Shown here: positions 1 through 5,903 of the stretch, one piece after another
Numbering within the stretch: position 1 is the stretch's first letter
Layout: every line of letters starts with the position of its first letter
NCBI GenBank assembly: GCA_009785715.1
Contig: WQVT01000142.1
Location: 1-6,497 of the forward strand
DNA length: 6,497 bases
Reading direction: 5' to 3'
Source: Acidimicrobiaceae bacterium
GTDB lineage: Bacteria; Actinomycetota; Acidimicrobiia; Acidimicrobiales; Palsa-688
Position numbers and translations under genes: made by a program
Notes under the pieces: generated by a model
What the model was told of the DNA's origin: nothing
Seen by the model: the letters and a program-made list of their open reading frames with translations, nothing else
The model's database searches: none

Positions 1-1412
1 ACGTTCGCCACGAGCGACGCACACCCCCGGCCGTAGCGGTCATAGACGTACTGGATGACCTCTTCACGCCGGCCGCTCTCGATGTCCACGTCGATGTCGG
101 GAGCCTCGTCCTTGCGGGCGGCGGAGAGGAACCGCTCGAAGAGCAGCCCGAGCTCCACGGCGTCCGCCTTGGTGATCCCGAGGACGTAGCAGACGGCGGA
201 GTTGGCCGCCGATCCCCGCCCCTGGCAGAGGATGTCCTCGCGGTGGCAGAACTCCACGATGTCCCAGACGATCAGGAAGTACCCGGGAAACCCGAGATCC
301 TCGATGACCTCGAGCTCGTGGTCGATGCGCTCCCACGCCCCTTTCCGGGTCGGCGCCTCCCGGGTCCCGTAGCGGCGGACCGCCCGTTCGGTCACGAGGC
401 GTCGGAGGAAGGTCATCTCGCTCTCGCCATCCCGGGTGGGGTACGGAGGCAGGCTGGGCGCCACCAGGTTCAGGTCGAAGGCGCACGCCAGCCCGATCTC
501 CGCCGCCCGCTCGACCACCCCGGGATAGCGGCCGAACCGGGCGGCCATCTCCCTCCCGCTGCGCAGGTGGGCGGCCGACGCCGGCGGCAGCCACCCGACC
601 ATGGCATCCAGGCTGCTCCGGGCCCGCACGGCGGCCAGAGCTCCCGCCAGCCGGTGGCGGCCGGGCACGTGATAGTGGACGTTGTTGGTCGCCACCAGCT
701 CCGCCCCGGCGTCGACGGCGATGGACACCAGAGCATCGTTTCGGGCCGAGTCCAACGGTTCGCCGTGGTCCCACAGCTCGACGAGGACGTTTTCACGGCC
801 GAAGTGATCCTGGAGGCGGGCCAGTTCGGCCCGGGCCTGGGCGGGGCCGGCGTCGACGAGTGCTCCGGGGACCGTGCCCTTCCGGCAACCGGTCAGGGCG
901 ACCCAGTGCTCGGCCGCCCTGCCCGTCGCCCCACCCTGCCGCTGCGCCGGCTCATTCCAATGCACCGACCCGTCCTGGGCGACCGCCGCGATGTCGGGCA
1001 CCATGCCGGCGCCGATGGCCCCGAGCGTTGGCAGGTCGATCCACGGACGACCCTTCTCTCGGCCGGCCAGCTGCGCCACCGACAGCGCCCGGCACAGCCG
1101 GGTGTACCCCTCAGGGTCCCGGGCCAGGACCACGAGGTGGGCCCCCTCGGGATCGGCCACCCCGTTTTGTCGCCGGGTCAGCTCCAGGGTGAACTCGGCG
1201 CCGAAGACCGTCGGCAGCCCGACCTCGCGGGCGGCCTCGGCGAAGCGGACCACCCCGTACAGCCCGTCGTGGTCCGTGATGGCCAGGGCGTCCAAGCCGA
1301 GCCGTACCGCCTCGGCGACCAGCTCTTCGGGGTGGGAAGCACCGTCCAGGAAGCTGAAGTTCGAGTGGCAGTGGAGCTCGGCATACGCCACGGTGCCGGA
1401 GTCTCCGCCCAT
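1..1412 (-). CDS. dnaE2: Error-prone DNA polymerase DnaE2 (DNA pol III alpha, ImuC type), N-terminal part, runs off left edge
   Basis: This gene encodes a C-family polymerase that performs mutagenic translesion synthesis with ImuA'/ImuB. The visible 470 residues stay open to the left edge. An N-terminal PHP domain begins with ELHCHSNFSFLDGAS (residues 12-26) and has ITDHDG at 45-50. The polymerase core follows, with QGRGSAANS at 397-405 and ERFLSAARKDEAPDIDVDIES at about 426-446; within it PDIDVD (438-443) carries the active-site aspartates. The 'FLS-A-R-(D)EAPDIDVD' wording and short N-terminus fit DnaE2 rather than replicative DnaE1. The ATG at 1412 is chosen because it lies 6 nt downstream of a good -10/-35 pair and no convincing Shine-Dalgarno is present, which suggests a leaderless message. 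A LexA box in the promoter indicates DNA-damage induction. About 25-30 extra residues seem to sit near 134-170 of the PHP region compared with remembered homologues. Palm, fingers, OB fold and C-terminus lie outside the window. Confidence 0.95.
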   Translation of the reverse strand, partial: MGGDSGTVAYAELHCHSNFSFLDGASHPEELVAEAVRLGLDALAITDHDGLYGVVRFAEAAREVGLPTVFGAEFTLELTRRQNGVADPEGAHLVVLARDPEGYTRLCRALSVAQLAGREKGRPWIDLPTLGAIGAGMVPDIAAVAQDGSVHWNEPAQRQGGATGRAAEHWVALTGCRKGTVPGALVDAGPAQARAELARLQDHFGRENVLVELWDHGEPLDSARNDALVSIAVDAGAELVATNNVHYHVPGRHRLAGALAAVRARSSLDAMVGWLPPASAAHLRSGREMAARFGRYPGVVERAAEIGLACAFDLNLVAPSLPPYPTRDGESEMTFLRRLVTERAVRRYGTREAPTRKGAWERIDHELEVIEDLGFPGYFLIVWDIVEFCHREDILCQGRGSAANSAVCYVLGITKADAVELGLLFERFLSAARKDEAPDIDVDIESGRREEVIQYVYDRYGRGCASLVAN

Positions 1413-1418
1413 GGGATC

Positions 1419-1447
1419 AGGGTATCGAACGTCTGTTCGGTCATCAA
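1419..1447 (-). promoter_or_regulatory. Promoter of dnaE2 (-35 TTGATG, 17-bp spacer, -10 TACCCT)
   Basis: Read on the minus strand, TTGATG (1447-1442) matches 4 of 6 bases of TTGACA. TACCCT (1424-1419) fits the TAnnnT actinobacterial -10 pattern, and the spacer is exactly 17 nt. Only six bases (GATCCC) separate the -10 box from the dnaE2 ATG, so transcription would begin at or next to the A of the start codon. That means a leaderless mRNA, which is common in actinobacteria. The boxes and spacing are seen; the promoter activity is inferred. Confidence 0.6.
1425..1440 (-). promoter_or_regulatory. LexA (SOS) box in the dnaE2 promoter
   Basis: The plus strand reads TCGAAC-GTCT-GTTCGG, an 11 of 12 match to the actinobacterial LexA palindrome TCGAAC-N4-GTTCGA. 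The core GAAC-N4-GTTC is perfect. The box lies within the 17-bp spacer between -35 and -10, so bound LexA would block RNA polymerase. dnaE2 is a known LexA-regulated gene in mycobacteria, which makes the position meaningful. It is the only copy I found in the window. Confidence 0.88.
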
Positions 1448-1479
1448 CCGGGGCCCACCAACCCGCAGTCCAGGCTCAA

Positions 1480-1517
1480 GGCGCGAATCGCGCTGGCCGG
1501 CACGCGCGATTCGCGCC
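1480..1517. repeat. 14-bp perfect inverted repeat between dedA and dnaE2
   Basis: GGCGCGAATCGCGC (1480-1493) is the exact reverse complement of GCGCGATTCGCGCC (1504-1517), around a 10-nt loop. It lies after the dedA stop and upstream of the dnaE2 promoter, both on the minus strand. It may therefore fold in the dedA transcript as a terminator-like hairpin that insulates dnaE2. No T-tract follows on the minus strand (TTGAGCC), so it is not a classical intrinsic terminator. It could also be a protein-binding operator. Confidence 0.55.
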
Positions 1518-1543
1518 CCAGGCCGGCGCCGCCCCGCCGGCCA

Positions 1544-2239
1544 CTACTCCCGCCCCTCCTTGCCCCCCACCTTCGCCCCCTGTCCACCGCCGCGGGGCTC
1601 AGGGGTGCTGCGGTGCTCAGAGGTGTTGCCGCGGGGCTTGTTGCTGCTGCGGAGCACCCGCCGGACGTGAAGCGCCACCGCCACCACGAACAGCCCGACG
1701 ACCACCCAGGACACCTTGTCGATCGCCCGGTTGATCACCAGGACGTTGCTACGCCACAGCTCACCCGCCCCGATCAGCACCCCACTCCATATGGCCGCCC
1801 CGAGCGCGGTCCAGCCCACGAAGGCCAGCGCCGGCATCCTTGCGACGCCCGCGGGGTAGCCGACGAACCCCCGCACCACCGGGATGCAGCGGCCGAGGCC
1901 GACGCACCACGGGCCGTAGCGGGTGAAGAAGCGGTTCCCCCGCTCGATGTCGGCCGGGGCGATCAGCAGATAGCGCCCGTAACGCTCGAGGGCCGGGAGC
2001 CCACCGATCCGGCCGATGAGGTAGCTGACGAACCCACCGACCGACTGCGCCACAACGGAGAGGAGCACCACGAGCCAGAGGTCGAAACGTTTGCCCCCTC
2101 CCGTCACCACCGTCAGCGGGATCAGGACCTCCGAGGGGATCGGCACCCCGAAGCTGTCGAGAAGCAGGCCGATGCTCAACCCGCCGTAGCCCAGATCGGA
2201 CACCAGGTGCGTGGCGAACGCGGTCAGGCTCAGGCTCAT
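1544..2239 (-). CDS. DedA/VTT-domain family integral membrane protein
   Basis: This 231-residue protein belongs to the DedA (VTT, formerly SNARE-associated) family. These are inner-membrane proteins linked to undecaprenyl-phosphate or phospholipid flipping and to membrane homeostasis; the substrate here cannot be told. Family landmarks are GVPIPSEVLIP (31-41), GGFVSYLIGRIGG (68-80) and a conserved arginine block, FFTRYGPWCVGLGRCIPVVRG (104-124). The last holds R117, P120 and R123, followed by AGVARM (130-135). Hydrophobic stretches lie near 17-48, 54-76, 137-160 and 176-194. The tail after residue 198 is charged, Gly/Pro-rich and probably disordered. It includes an imperfect in-frame 18-bp tandem duplication (about 1598-1633). 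The ATG at 2239 is supported by a strong Shine-Dalgarno 10 nt upstream. The gene is divergent from the PLP-enzyme gene and ends 131 bp before dnaE2 begins on the same strand. Confidence 0.9.
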   Translation of the reverse strand: MSLSLTAFATHLVSDLGYGGLSIGLLLDSFGVPIPSEVLIPLTVVTGGGKRFDLWLVVLLSVVAQSVGGFVSYLIGRIGGLPALERYGRYLLIAPADIERGNRFFTRYGPWCVGLGRCIPVVRGFVGYPAGVARMPALAFVGWTALGAAIWSGVLIGAGELWRSNVLVINRAIDKVSWVVVGLFVVAVALHVRRVLRSSNKPRGNTSEHRSTPEPRGGGQGAKVGGKEGRE

Positions 2240-2249
2240 CTTGGGGACG

Positions 2250-2256
2250 CCTCCTC
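2250..2256 (-). promoter_or_regulatory. Shine-Dalgarno site of the dedA-family gene
   Basis: GAGGAGG on the minus strand, 10 nt before the ATG at 2239, is a near-ideal anti-16S match and fixes that start. No convincing -10/-35 pair is visible in the 98-bp divergent intergenic region. Confidence 0.7.
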
Positions 2257-2323
2257 ACGGCTCGCCGCGCCTGCCGCCAAGCTATCGGGATCGCCAAGGA
2301 TGTGGCATGGCGACCCGGCGGAT

Positions 2324-2328
2324 GGGAG
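2324..2328 (+). promoter_or_regulatory. Shine-Dalgarno of the threonine synthase-like gene
   Basis: GGGAG lies 9 nt before the ATG at 2338. It supports that start over the upstream in-frame start at 2302, which would place this site inside the coding region. Confidence 0.45.
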
Positions 2329-2337
2329 CGTGAGCGG

Positions 2338-3432
2338 ATGCGGACCTATGTGTGCTCGTCCTGCGGCGAGTCCTTCCCGGTCGAGCCGGGCCGATGGTGC
2401 TGCTCGTGCGGAGCGCCACTCGACCTGTCGCCGCTGCCTGCTGCTCCCCTGAGGTTGGACGAGGGCCTGCGATCGGTGTGGCGCTACCGGGCGGTGATGG
2501 CCCTCGATCCGGGGGAGACGGCCTGGCGCAGGGTCAGCCTCGGCGAGGGTGGCACACCCCTGATCTCCGAGCCGGTGAGCGGCGAGGTCTACCTGAAGCT
2601 CGATTTCCTGATGCCAACGCTCTCCTACAAGGACCGCGGCGCTGCCGTGCTCGTCTCCAAGGCGGCGGAACTCCGGGTCGGCCGGCTGGTCGCGGACTCG
2701 AGCGGCAACGCCGGCACCGCCATGGCCGCCTACGCCGCCCGGGCCGGAATGGACGCCGAGGTGTTCGTCCCCGCCTCAACCTCGCAGAAGAAAGTCGACC
2801 AGCTTCGGCGACTCGGCGCCACGGTGCAGCGGGTCGAGGGGGACCGCACCGATGCCGCAGCGGCCGTCCGCGATCGAATCCGCGGGACCGGCGTGTTCTA
2901 CGCCAGCCACGTCTACAACCCGTTCTTCCTGGAAGGCACCAAGACCTTCGCCTACGAGGTGTGGGAACAGCTGGGCCGGCGAGCGCCGGGGACGGTGGTC
3001 GTGCCGGCGGGCAACGGCACCCTGCTCCTCGGCGCTGCCCTCGGCTTCCGCGAGCTGGTGGCCGCAGGGGCGGCCGAGCGGACGCCCCGTCTGGTCGCCG
3101 TCCAATCGGAGCTTTGCGATCCTCTCGCCGCGGCCTGGGACGGCCGCCGCGCCGACCTGGCTCGCTGGACGGCGACCGTCGCCGAGGGGATCGCGATCCC
3201 GGATCCGCCTCGCCTGGCCCAGATGCTCCGGGCGGTGCAGGCCAGCGGGGGGCTTTGCCTGACGGCGACCGACGAGCAGATCGACGGGGCGCGCGCCGCG
3301 CTGGCCGCCCGCGGCATCGACGTCGAGCCGACGGCGGCCGCCGTGTGGGCGGCGTGGCGGGCCTGGCCGCAGGCGGCGGACACCCCCACGCCGGTGGTCG
3401 TGGCCCTTTCGGGCGCGGGTCTCAAGGCGTGA
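2338..3432 (+). CDS. Threonine synthase-like PLP-dependent enzyme (fold type II) with N-terminal zinc ribbon
   Basis: This 364-residue enzyme belongs to the tryptophan-synthase-beta/threonine-synthase superfamily. Threonine synthase converts O-phosphohomoserine to threonine and phosphate, and is the best guess here. An N-terminal zinc ribbon, CSSCG (6-10) with CCSCG (21-25), is typical of actinobacterial and archaeal ThrC-like proteins. TPLISEP (73-79) leads to SYKDRG (96-101), where K98 should form the Schiff base. SSGNAG (111-116) and PAGNGT (223-228) are the substrate/phosphate and PLP-phosphate loops, and SGAGLK (358-363) closes the fold. No ACT domain follows, which argues against biosynthetic threonine dehydratase. 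An upstream in-frame start at 2302 would add 12 residues. I prefer 2338 because GGGAG sits 9 nt before it and the zinc ribbon then begins at residue 6. No hom or thrB is adjacent, so a related lyase is possible. An amidase gene follows 57 bp downstream. Confidence 0.85.
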   Translation: MRTYVCSSCGESFPVEPGRWCCSCGAPLDLSPLPAAPLRLDEGLRSVWRYRAVMALDPGETAWRRVSLGEGGTPLISEPVSGEVYLKLDFLMPTLSYKDRGAAVLVSKAAELRVGRLVADSSGNAGTAMAAYAARAGMDAEVFVPASTSQKKVDQLRRLGATVQRVEGDRTDAAAAVRDRIRGTGVFYASHVYNPFFLEGTKTFAYEVWEQLGRRAPGTVVVPAGNGTLLLGAALGFRELVAAGAAERTPRLVAVQSELCDPLAAAWDGRRADLARWTATVAEGIAIPDPPRLAQMLRAVQASGGLCLTATDEQIDGARAALAARGIDVEPTAAAVWAAWRAWPQAADTPTPVVVALSGAGLKA

Positions 3433-3489
3433 CCAGCGGGAGCGGGACCGGAGTGATGCGCAGGCCATCGCAGCTGGCAGGCTTCACCC

Positions 3490-4623
3490 ATGTCCACCTT
3501 CATCGAGCGAACCTTTGCCCAACCCCTTGACCCGAGGCGCCAGGTCCTCAAGGTGGCCATCAAGGACCTGATCGACCTGGCCGGTCTGCCGACGACCGCC
3601 GGCAGCGCTGCGGTGGCGGCCACGGCCAAGCCGGCCGCCGCCGACGCCCCCTGCCTGGCGGGGATCAGGGCGGCCGAGGCGAAGGGGGACGTGGTCATCG
3701 TCGGCAAGACCGGGCTCCATGAGCTTGCGTTCGGGGTGACCGGGATCAACGTCTGGTTCGGCACCCCGATCAACCCGCTCGATCCGGCCCGCATCCCCGG
3801 CGGCTCCTCGAGCGGTTCGGCGGTGGCGGTGGCCACGGGGGAGGCCGACGTGGCCCTCGGTTCGGACACGGGCGGCTCGGTGCGGATCCCGGCGGCGTGC
3901 TGTGGTGTGGCCGGCCTGAAGACCACCTTCGGCCGCATCCCCACCGCAGGCGTGTGGCCGCTGGCCCCGAGCCTGGACACGGTGGGGCCGCTGGCGAGGG
4001 ACGTGGCGGGGCTGCGGGCGGCGATGGCGTTGCTCGAACCCGGCTTCGGCGAGGGTGCGGTCGAGCCGTCGCCGGGAGTGGCGCGGGTGCGCCTCCCGGC
4101 CGAGCCGCGGATCGACGCCGCAATCGACGCCGCTCTCCACGCCGCCGAGCTGTCGGTGGACGAGGCGACGCTGCGGGGCTGGGATGCGGCGAACGACGCG
4201 GCGATGGTCGTCCTCGTCGCGGAGGCCTGGGCGAGCGACCGCCACCTGATCGGCACGGGACTCGGCGAGGACGTCGACAGCCGCCTCCAGAGCGGAGCCG
4301 GGATCACGGCCGCCCAGCTGTCCGACGCCCGGCAGGTGGGCGAGGGTTGGAAGGCGGAGCTGCGGGCGACGATCGAGCGCTTCGGGCCCGTCGCGTTTCC
4401 CACCCTGGCCGACGATCCGCCCCGCCTGGGCGATGCCCTCCGCACCACGCCGGCCCGCCACACGACCCCCGTCAACCTGGCGGGCTTTCCCGCGGTCTGT
4501 CTCCCCGTCCCCGCTCCGGGTGGTTCGGGGCTGCCCGCAGGGCTGCAGTTGGTCGGGCTGCCGGGCGGCGAGGAGGGGTTGCTCGAGCTGGCGGGGCGGG
4601 TGGAGGCTGCCGTCGCGCGCTGA
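3490..4623 (+). CDS. Amidase signature (AS) family hydrolase
   Basis: This 377-residue protein is an amidase-signature enzyme, a family that hydrolyses amides with a Ser-cisSer-Lys triad. KVAIKDLIDLAGLPTTAGS (21-39) supplies the catalytic lysine, K25. GGSSSGS (104-110) supplies the cis-serine, S106. GSDTGGSVRIPA (124-135) supplies the nucleophile, S130. The 24-residue gap between the two serines is that of FAAH and malonamidase. CGVAGLKTTFGRIP (138-151) and the C-terminal GLPAGLQLVG complete the family pattern. At 377 residues it is shorter than the usual 450-500, mainly in the middle and in the N-terminal helices. The substrate cannot be read from sequence; small amides or Glu/Asp-tRNA transamidation remain possible, but no gatB/gatC is nearby. 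The ATG at 3490 has only a weak GGCAGG 8 nt upstream. It is probably co-transcribed with the PLP enzyme 57 bp before it. Confidence 0.92.
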   Translation: MSTFIERTFAQPLDPRRQVLKVAIKDLIDLAGLPTTAGSAAVAATAKPAAADAPCLAGIRAAEAKGDVVIVGKTGLHELAFGVTGINVWFGTPINPLDPARIPGGSSSGSAVAVATGEADVALGSDTGGSVRIPAACCGVAGLKTTFGRIPTAGVWPLAPSLDTVGPLARDVAGLRAAMALLEPGFGEGAVEPSPGVARVRLPAEPRIDAAIDAALHAAELSVDEATLRGWDAANDAAMVVLVAEAWASDRHLIGTGLGEDVDSRLQSGAGITAAQLSDARQVGEGWKAELRATIERFGPVAFPTLADDPPRLGDALRTTPARHTTPVNLAGFPAVCLPVPAPGGSGLPAGLQLVGLPGGEEGLLELAGRVEAAVAR

Positions 4624-4633
4624 GGCTTCCGCC

Positions 4634-4693
4634 GGGGGTGCGGGGTGCGGGGGGCGGGGGTGCGGGTGCGGGGTGCGGGGGCGGGGGTGCGGG
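4634..4693 (+). repeat. G-tract simple repeat, (GGGGTGC)n-like, G-quadruplex-prone
   Basis: Nine runs of three to six G are separated by TGC or C, a degenerate heptamer GGGGTGC repeat 60 bp long. It starts 11 bp after the amidase stop. On the plus strand, and so in the read-through RNA, it satisfies the G3+N1-7 quadruplex rule more than twice over. It may impede transcription past the amidase gene or simply be slippage-generated. Confidence 0.85.
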
Positions 4694-4740
4694 ATTCGCC
4701 TCCAGCCGCCAGCCCGACCCGACGGGCAGCGAGGGCATCT

Positions 4741-4877
4741 TGTGAGCGACGCGCGTCCATGTGAGCAGAAACGGGACATGTGAGCGGCAGCGGGTCAGTA
4801 GGCGCGCCCCAGCGCGCACATTTCCCGGGATCGGTCACATGTACCGAAATCACTCACATGAGTGGAAATCGCTCACA
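4741..4877. mobile_element. 137-bp MITE-like element made of inward-facing 19-bp repeats
   Basis: Three units beginning TGTGAGC start at 4741, 4760 and 4779 on the plus strand, exactly 19 bp apart. On the minus strand, units TGTGAGCGATTTCCACTCA (from 4877), TGTGAGTGATTTCGGTACA (from 4858), TGTGACCGATCCCGGGAAA (from 4839) and a degenerate TGTGCGCG unit (from 4820) are also 19 bp apart. Seven units plus 4 bp fill the whole span. The outermost ends form a perfect 10-bp inverted pair, TTGTGAGCGA (4740-4749) and TCGCTCACAA (4870-4879). TG...CA ends with phased subterminal repeats are typical of transposon ends bound by IS21/Tn7/Mu-type DDE transposases. No transposase and no clear target duplication are present. 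A multi-site regulator array is the alternative. Confidence 0.55.
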
Positions 4878-4881
4878 ACGC

Positions 4882-4899
4882 CCGGCCTCCCACGGCCGG
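4882..4899. repeat. Short inverted repeat (6-bp stem) beside the 19-bp array
   Basis: CCGGCC and GGCCGG flank a 6-nt loop, TCCCAC, five bases outside the right end of the 19-bp array. No T-tract follows. In DNA this GC-rich such a hairpin may be chance. Confidence 0.3.
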
Positions 4900-5053
4900 C
4901 GCACCGCAGCCCTCCGTGCGCCACGCCCCTCACCACCGACCCCCCGCACCCCGCCACGAGCGGAGCGAAGGCGACCCGCCGACAGAGGGCGCGACCCGAG
5001 CCACCGACCCCCAACCCCGTTCCGCGCAACGCCCAATTCACGTGGCCGGCTTC

Positions 5054-5059
5054 TAGGAT
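5054..5059 (+). promoter_or_regulatory. Possible -10 box of the PAP2 gene (TAGGAT)
   Basis: TAGGAT fits TAnnnT and matches 4 of 6 bases of TATAAT. It overlaps the ATG at 5058 and lies 10 nt before the in-frame ATG at 5070. If it is real, the protein would begin at 5070 from a nearly leaderless mRNA. No good -35 box is seen at the expected distance. Confidence 0.3.
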
Positions 5060-5900
5060 GACCAGCCCAATGGTCCTCGCCCCCACCTCCCGCCGGCCCG
5101 TCCCGGGTGGGCGGTTGCTGGCGCCGGTCGAGGCCGAGCCACGGCCGAAATGGTGGATCGAGGGCCTCGTCATCGTCTGGCTGTGCTGGGTGTACGACGC
5201 GGTGAGCAACCTCACCCCGCTCCGCAACACCGCCGCCCGCCACCATGCCGAGAGCATCCTGCACCTGGAACGGGCCCTCCACCTCGATCCCGAGGTGGCC
5301 CTCAACCACTGGCTCGCCGCGCATCCCACCCTCGGGTTGTGGGCCGGCAACTATTACGACAACGCCCACTTCGTGGTGACCCTGGGGGTGGTCGGGTGGC
5401 TGTGGTGGCGCTACCCACGCAGCTATCGGCCGCTGCGAAACGGCCTGGTGACCTGCAACCTCATCGCGTTCGTCGTCTTCTGGCTGTACCCGACGGCGCC
5501 GCCCCGGATGCTTCCGGGGCATCAGTTCGTCGACGTCGTCTCGGTGACCGGGGCTTTCGGCTCGGCACACAGCGGAACGCTCGCCACCGTTGCCAATGAG
5601 CTGGCGGCCATGCCCTCCCTGCACATCGCCTGGGCGGTGTGGTCGGCATGGGCGGTGTTTTCGGTGTGGCGTGGGCGCTACGGACGCCGGTGGTGGAGCT
5701 GGCTGGTGTGGGTCTACCCGTTGGCGACGACCGTCATCGTGCTCAGCACCGGCAACCATTTCCTGGCCGACGTGGCGGCCGGGGCCGTGACCGCCGCGGT
5801 CGCGATCTGGCTCGGCGCGCTGGCCGGCCGTCGATGGGCCGCATGGCGCGTGGTGCGCTCCGCCCGGGTGGCGGTGACCACCGGCGAACCGCGCTCGTAG
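5058..5900 (+). CDS. PAP2-superfamily membrane phosphatase/transferase (inositolphosphotransferase Aur1/Ipt1-like)
   Basis: This 280-residue polytopic membrane protein carries the PAP2 acid-phosphatase motifs. YPTAPPRML (144-152) supplies the phosphate-binding arginine. AMPSLHIAW (184-192) carries H189. STGNHFLADVAAG (230-242) carries H234 and D238, an H-x3-D pair. The pattern matches the PAP2_3 branch that includes Aur1/Ipt1-type inositolphosphotransferases and many uncharacterised actinobacterial lipid enzymes, so a role in membrane phospholipid phosphate removal or head-group transfer is inferred. Hydrophobic segments lie near 33-50, 95-115, 127-146, 184-203, 213-230 and 237-257. The frame stays open upstream to 4761 and has an ATG there, but that part is repeat-derived and low complexity, so it is not taken as coding. 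Starts at 5058 or 5070 (276 residues) are both possible. The stop is 3 bp from the stop of the convergent imuB gene. Confidence 0.88.
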   Translation: MTSPMVLAPTSRRPVPGGRLLAPVEAEPRPKWWIEGLVIVWLCWVYDAVSNLTPLRNTAARHHAESILHLERALHLDPEVALNHWLAAHPTLGLWAGNYYDNAHFVVTLGVVGWLWWRYPRSYRPLRNGLVTCNLIAFVVFWLYPTAPPRMLPGHQFVDVVSVTGAFGSAHSGTLATVANELAAMPSLHIAWAVWSAWAVFSVWRGRYGRRWWSWLVWVYPLATTVIVLSTGNHFLADVAAGAVTAAVAIWLGALAGRRWAAWRVVRSARVAVTTGEPRS

Positions 5901-5903
5901 TCC

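Larger units (their letters stand above)
4624..5057. other. 434-bp non-coding stretch between amidase and PAP2 genes
   Basis: No believable gene lies here. It contains the G-tract array just after the amidase stop, the 137-bp inverted 19-bp-repeat structure and a short hairpin. From 4900 to 5050 a C-rich, low-complexity segment shows no recognised signal. Open frames crossing it are Pro/Arg-rich and match no family. Confidence 0.7.

Noticed and set aside
1178..1447. Upstream ATG at 1447 as an alternative dnaE2 start
   Set aside because: It is in a different frame from the ELHCHSNFSFLDG sequence, and its ATG overlaps the -35 box.
1480..1517. Classical rho-independent terminator
   Set aside because: The stem is strong, but no T-tract follows on either strand.
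243..1670. Long plus-strand open frame opposite dnaE2
   Set aside because: Low-complexity Arg/Pro/Gly-rich translation with no family signal; it is the antisense shadow of a clearly recognised dnaE2 in GC-rich DNA.
2952..4853. 633-codon minus-strand open frame
   Set aside because: It lies antisense to the PLP enzyme and amidase, which carry intact catalytic motifs. Its translation is Ser/Ala/Pro/Arg-rich and matches nothing I know.
4741..4877. CRISPR array
   Set aside because: Units are 19 bp with no separate spacers, and orientation inverts halfway, unlike direct repeats with unique spacers.
4741..4877. CRP/FNR-type TGTGA-N6-TCACA operators
   Set aside because: TGTGA and TCACA halves occur but never face each other at the 6-bp spacing; units repeat in the same direction at 19 bp.
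4761..5057. Extending the PAP2 gene upstream to the open-frame start at 4761
   Set aside because: The added 99 residues run through the 19-bp repeat array and a Pro/Arg-rich stretch; PAP2 homologues begin shortly before the first membrane segment.
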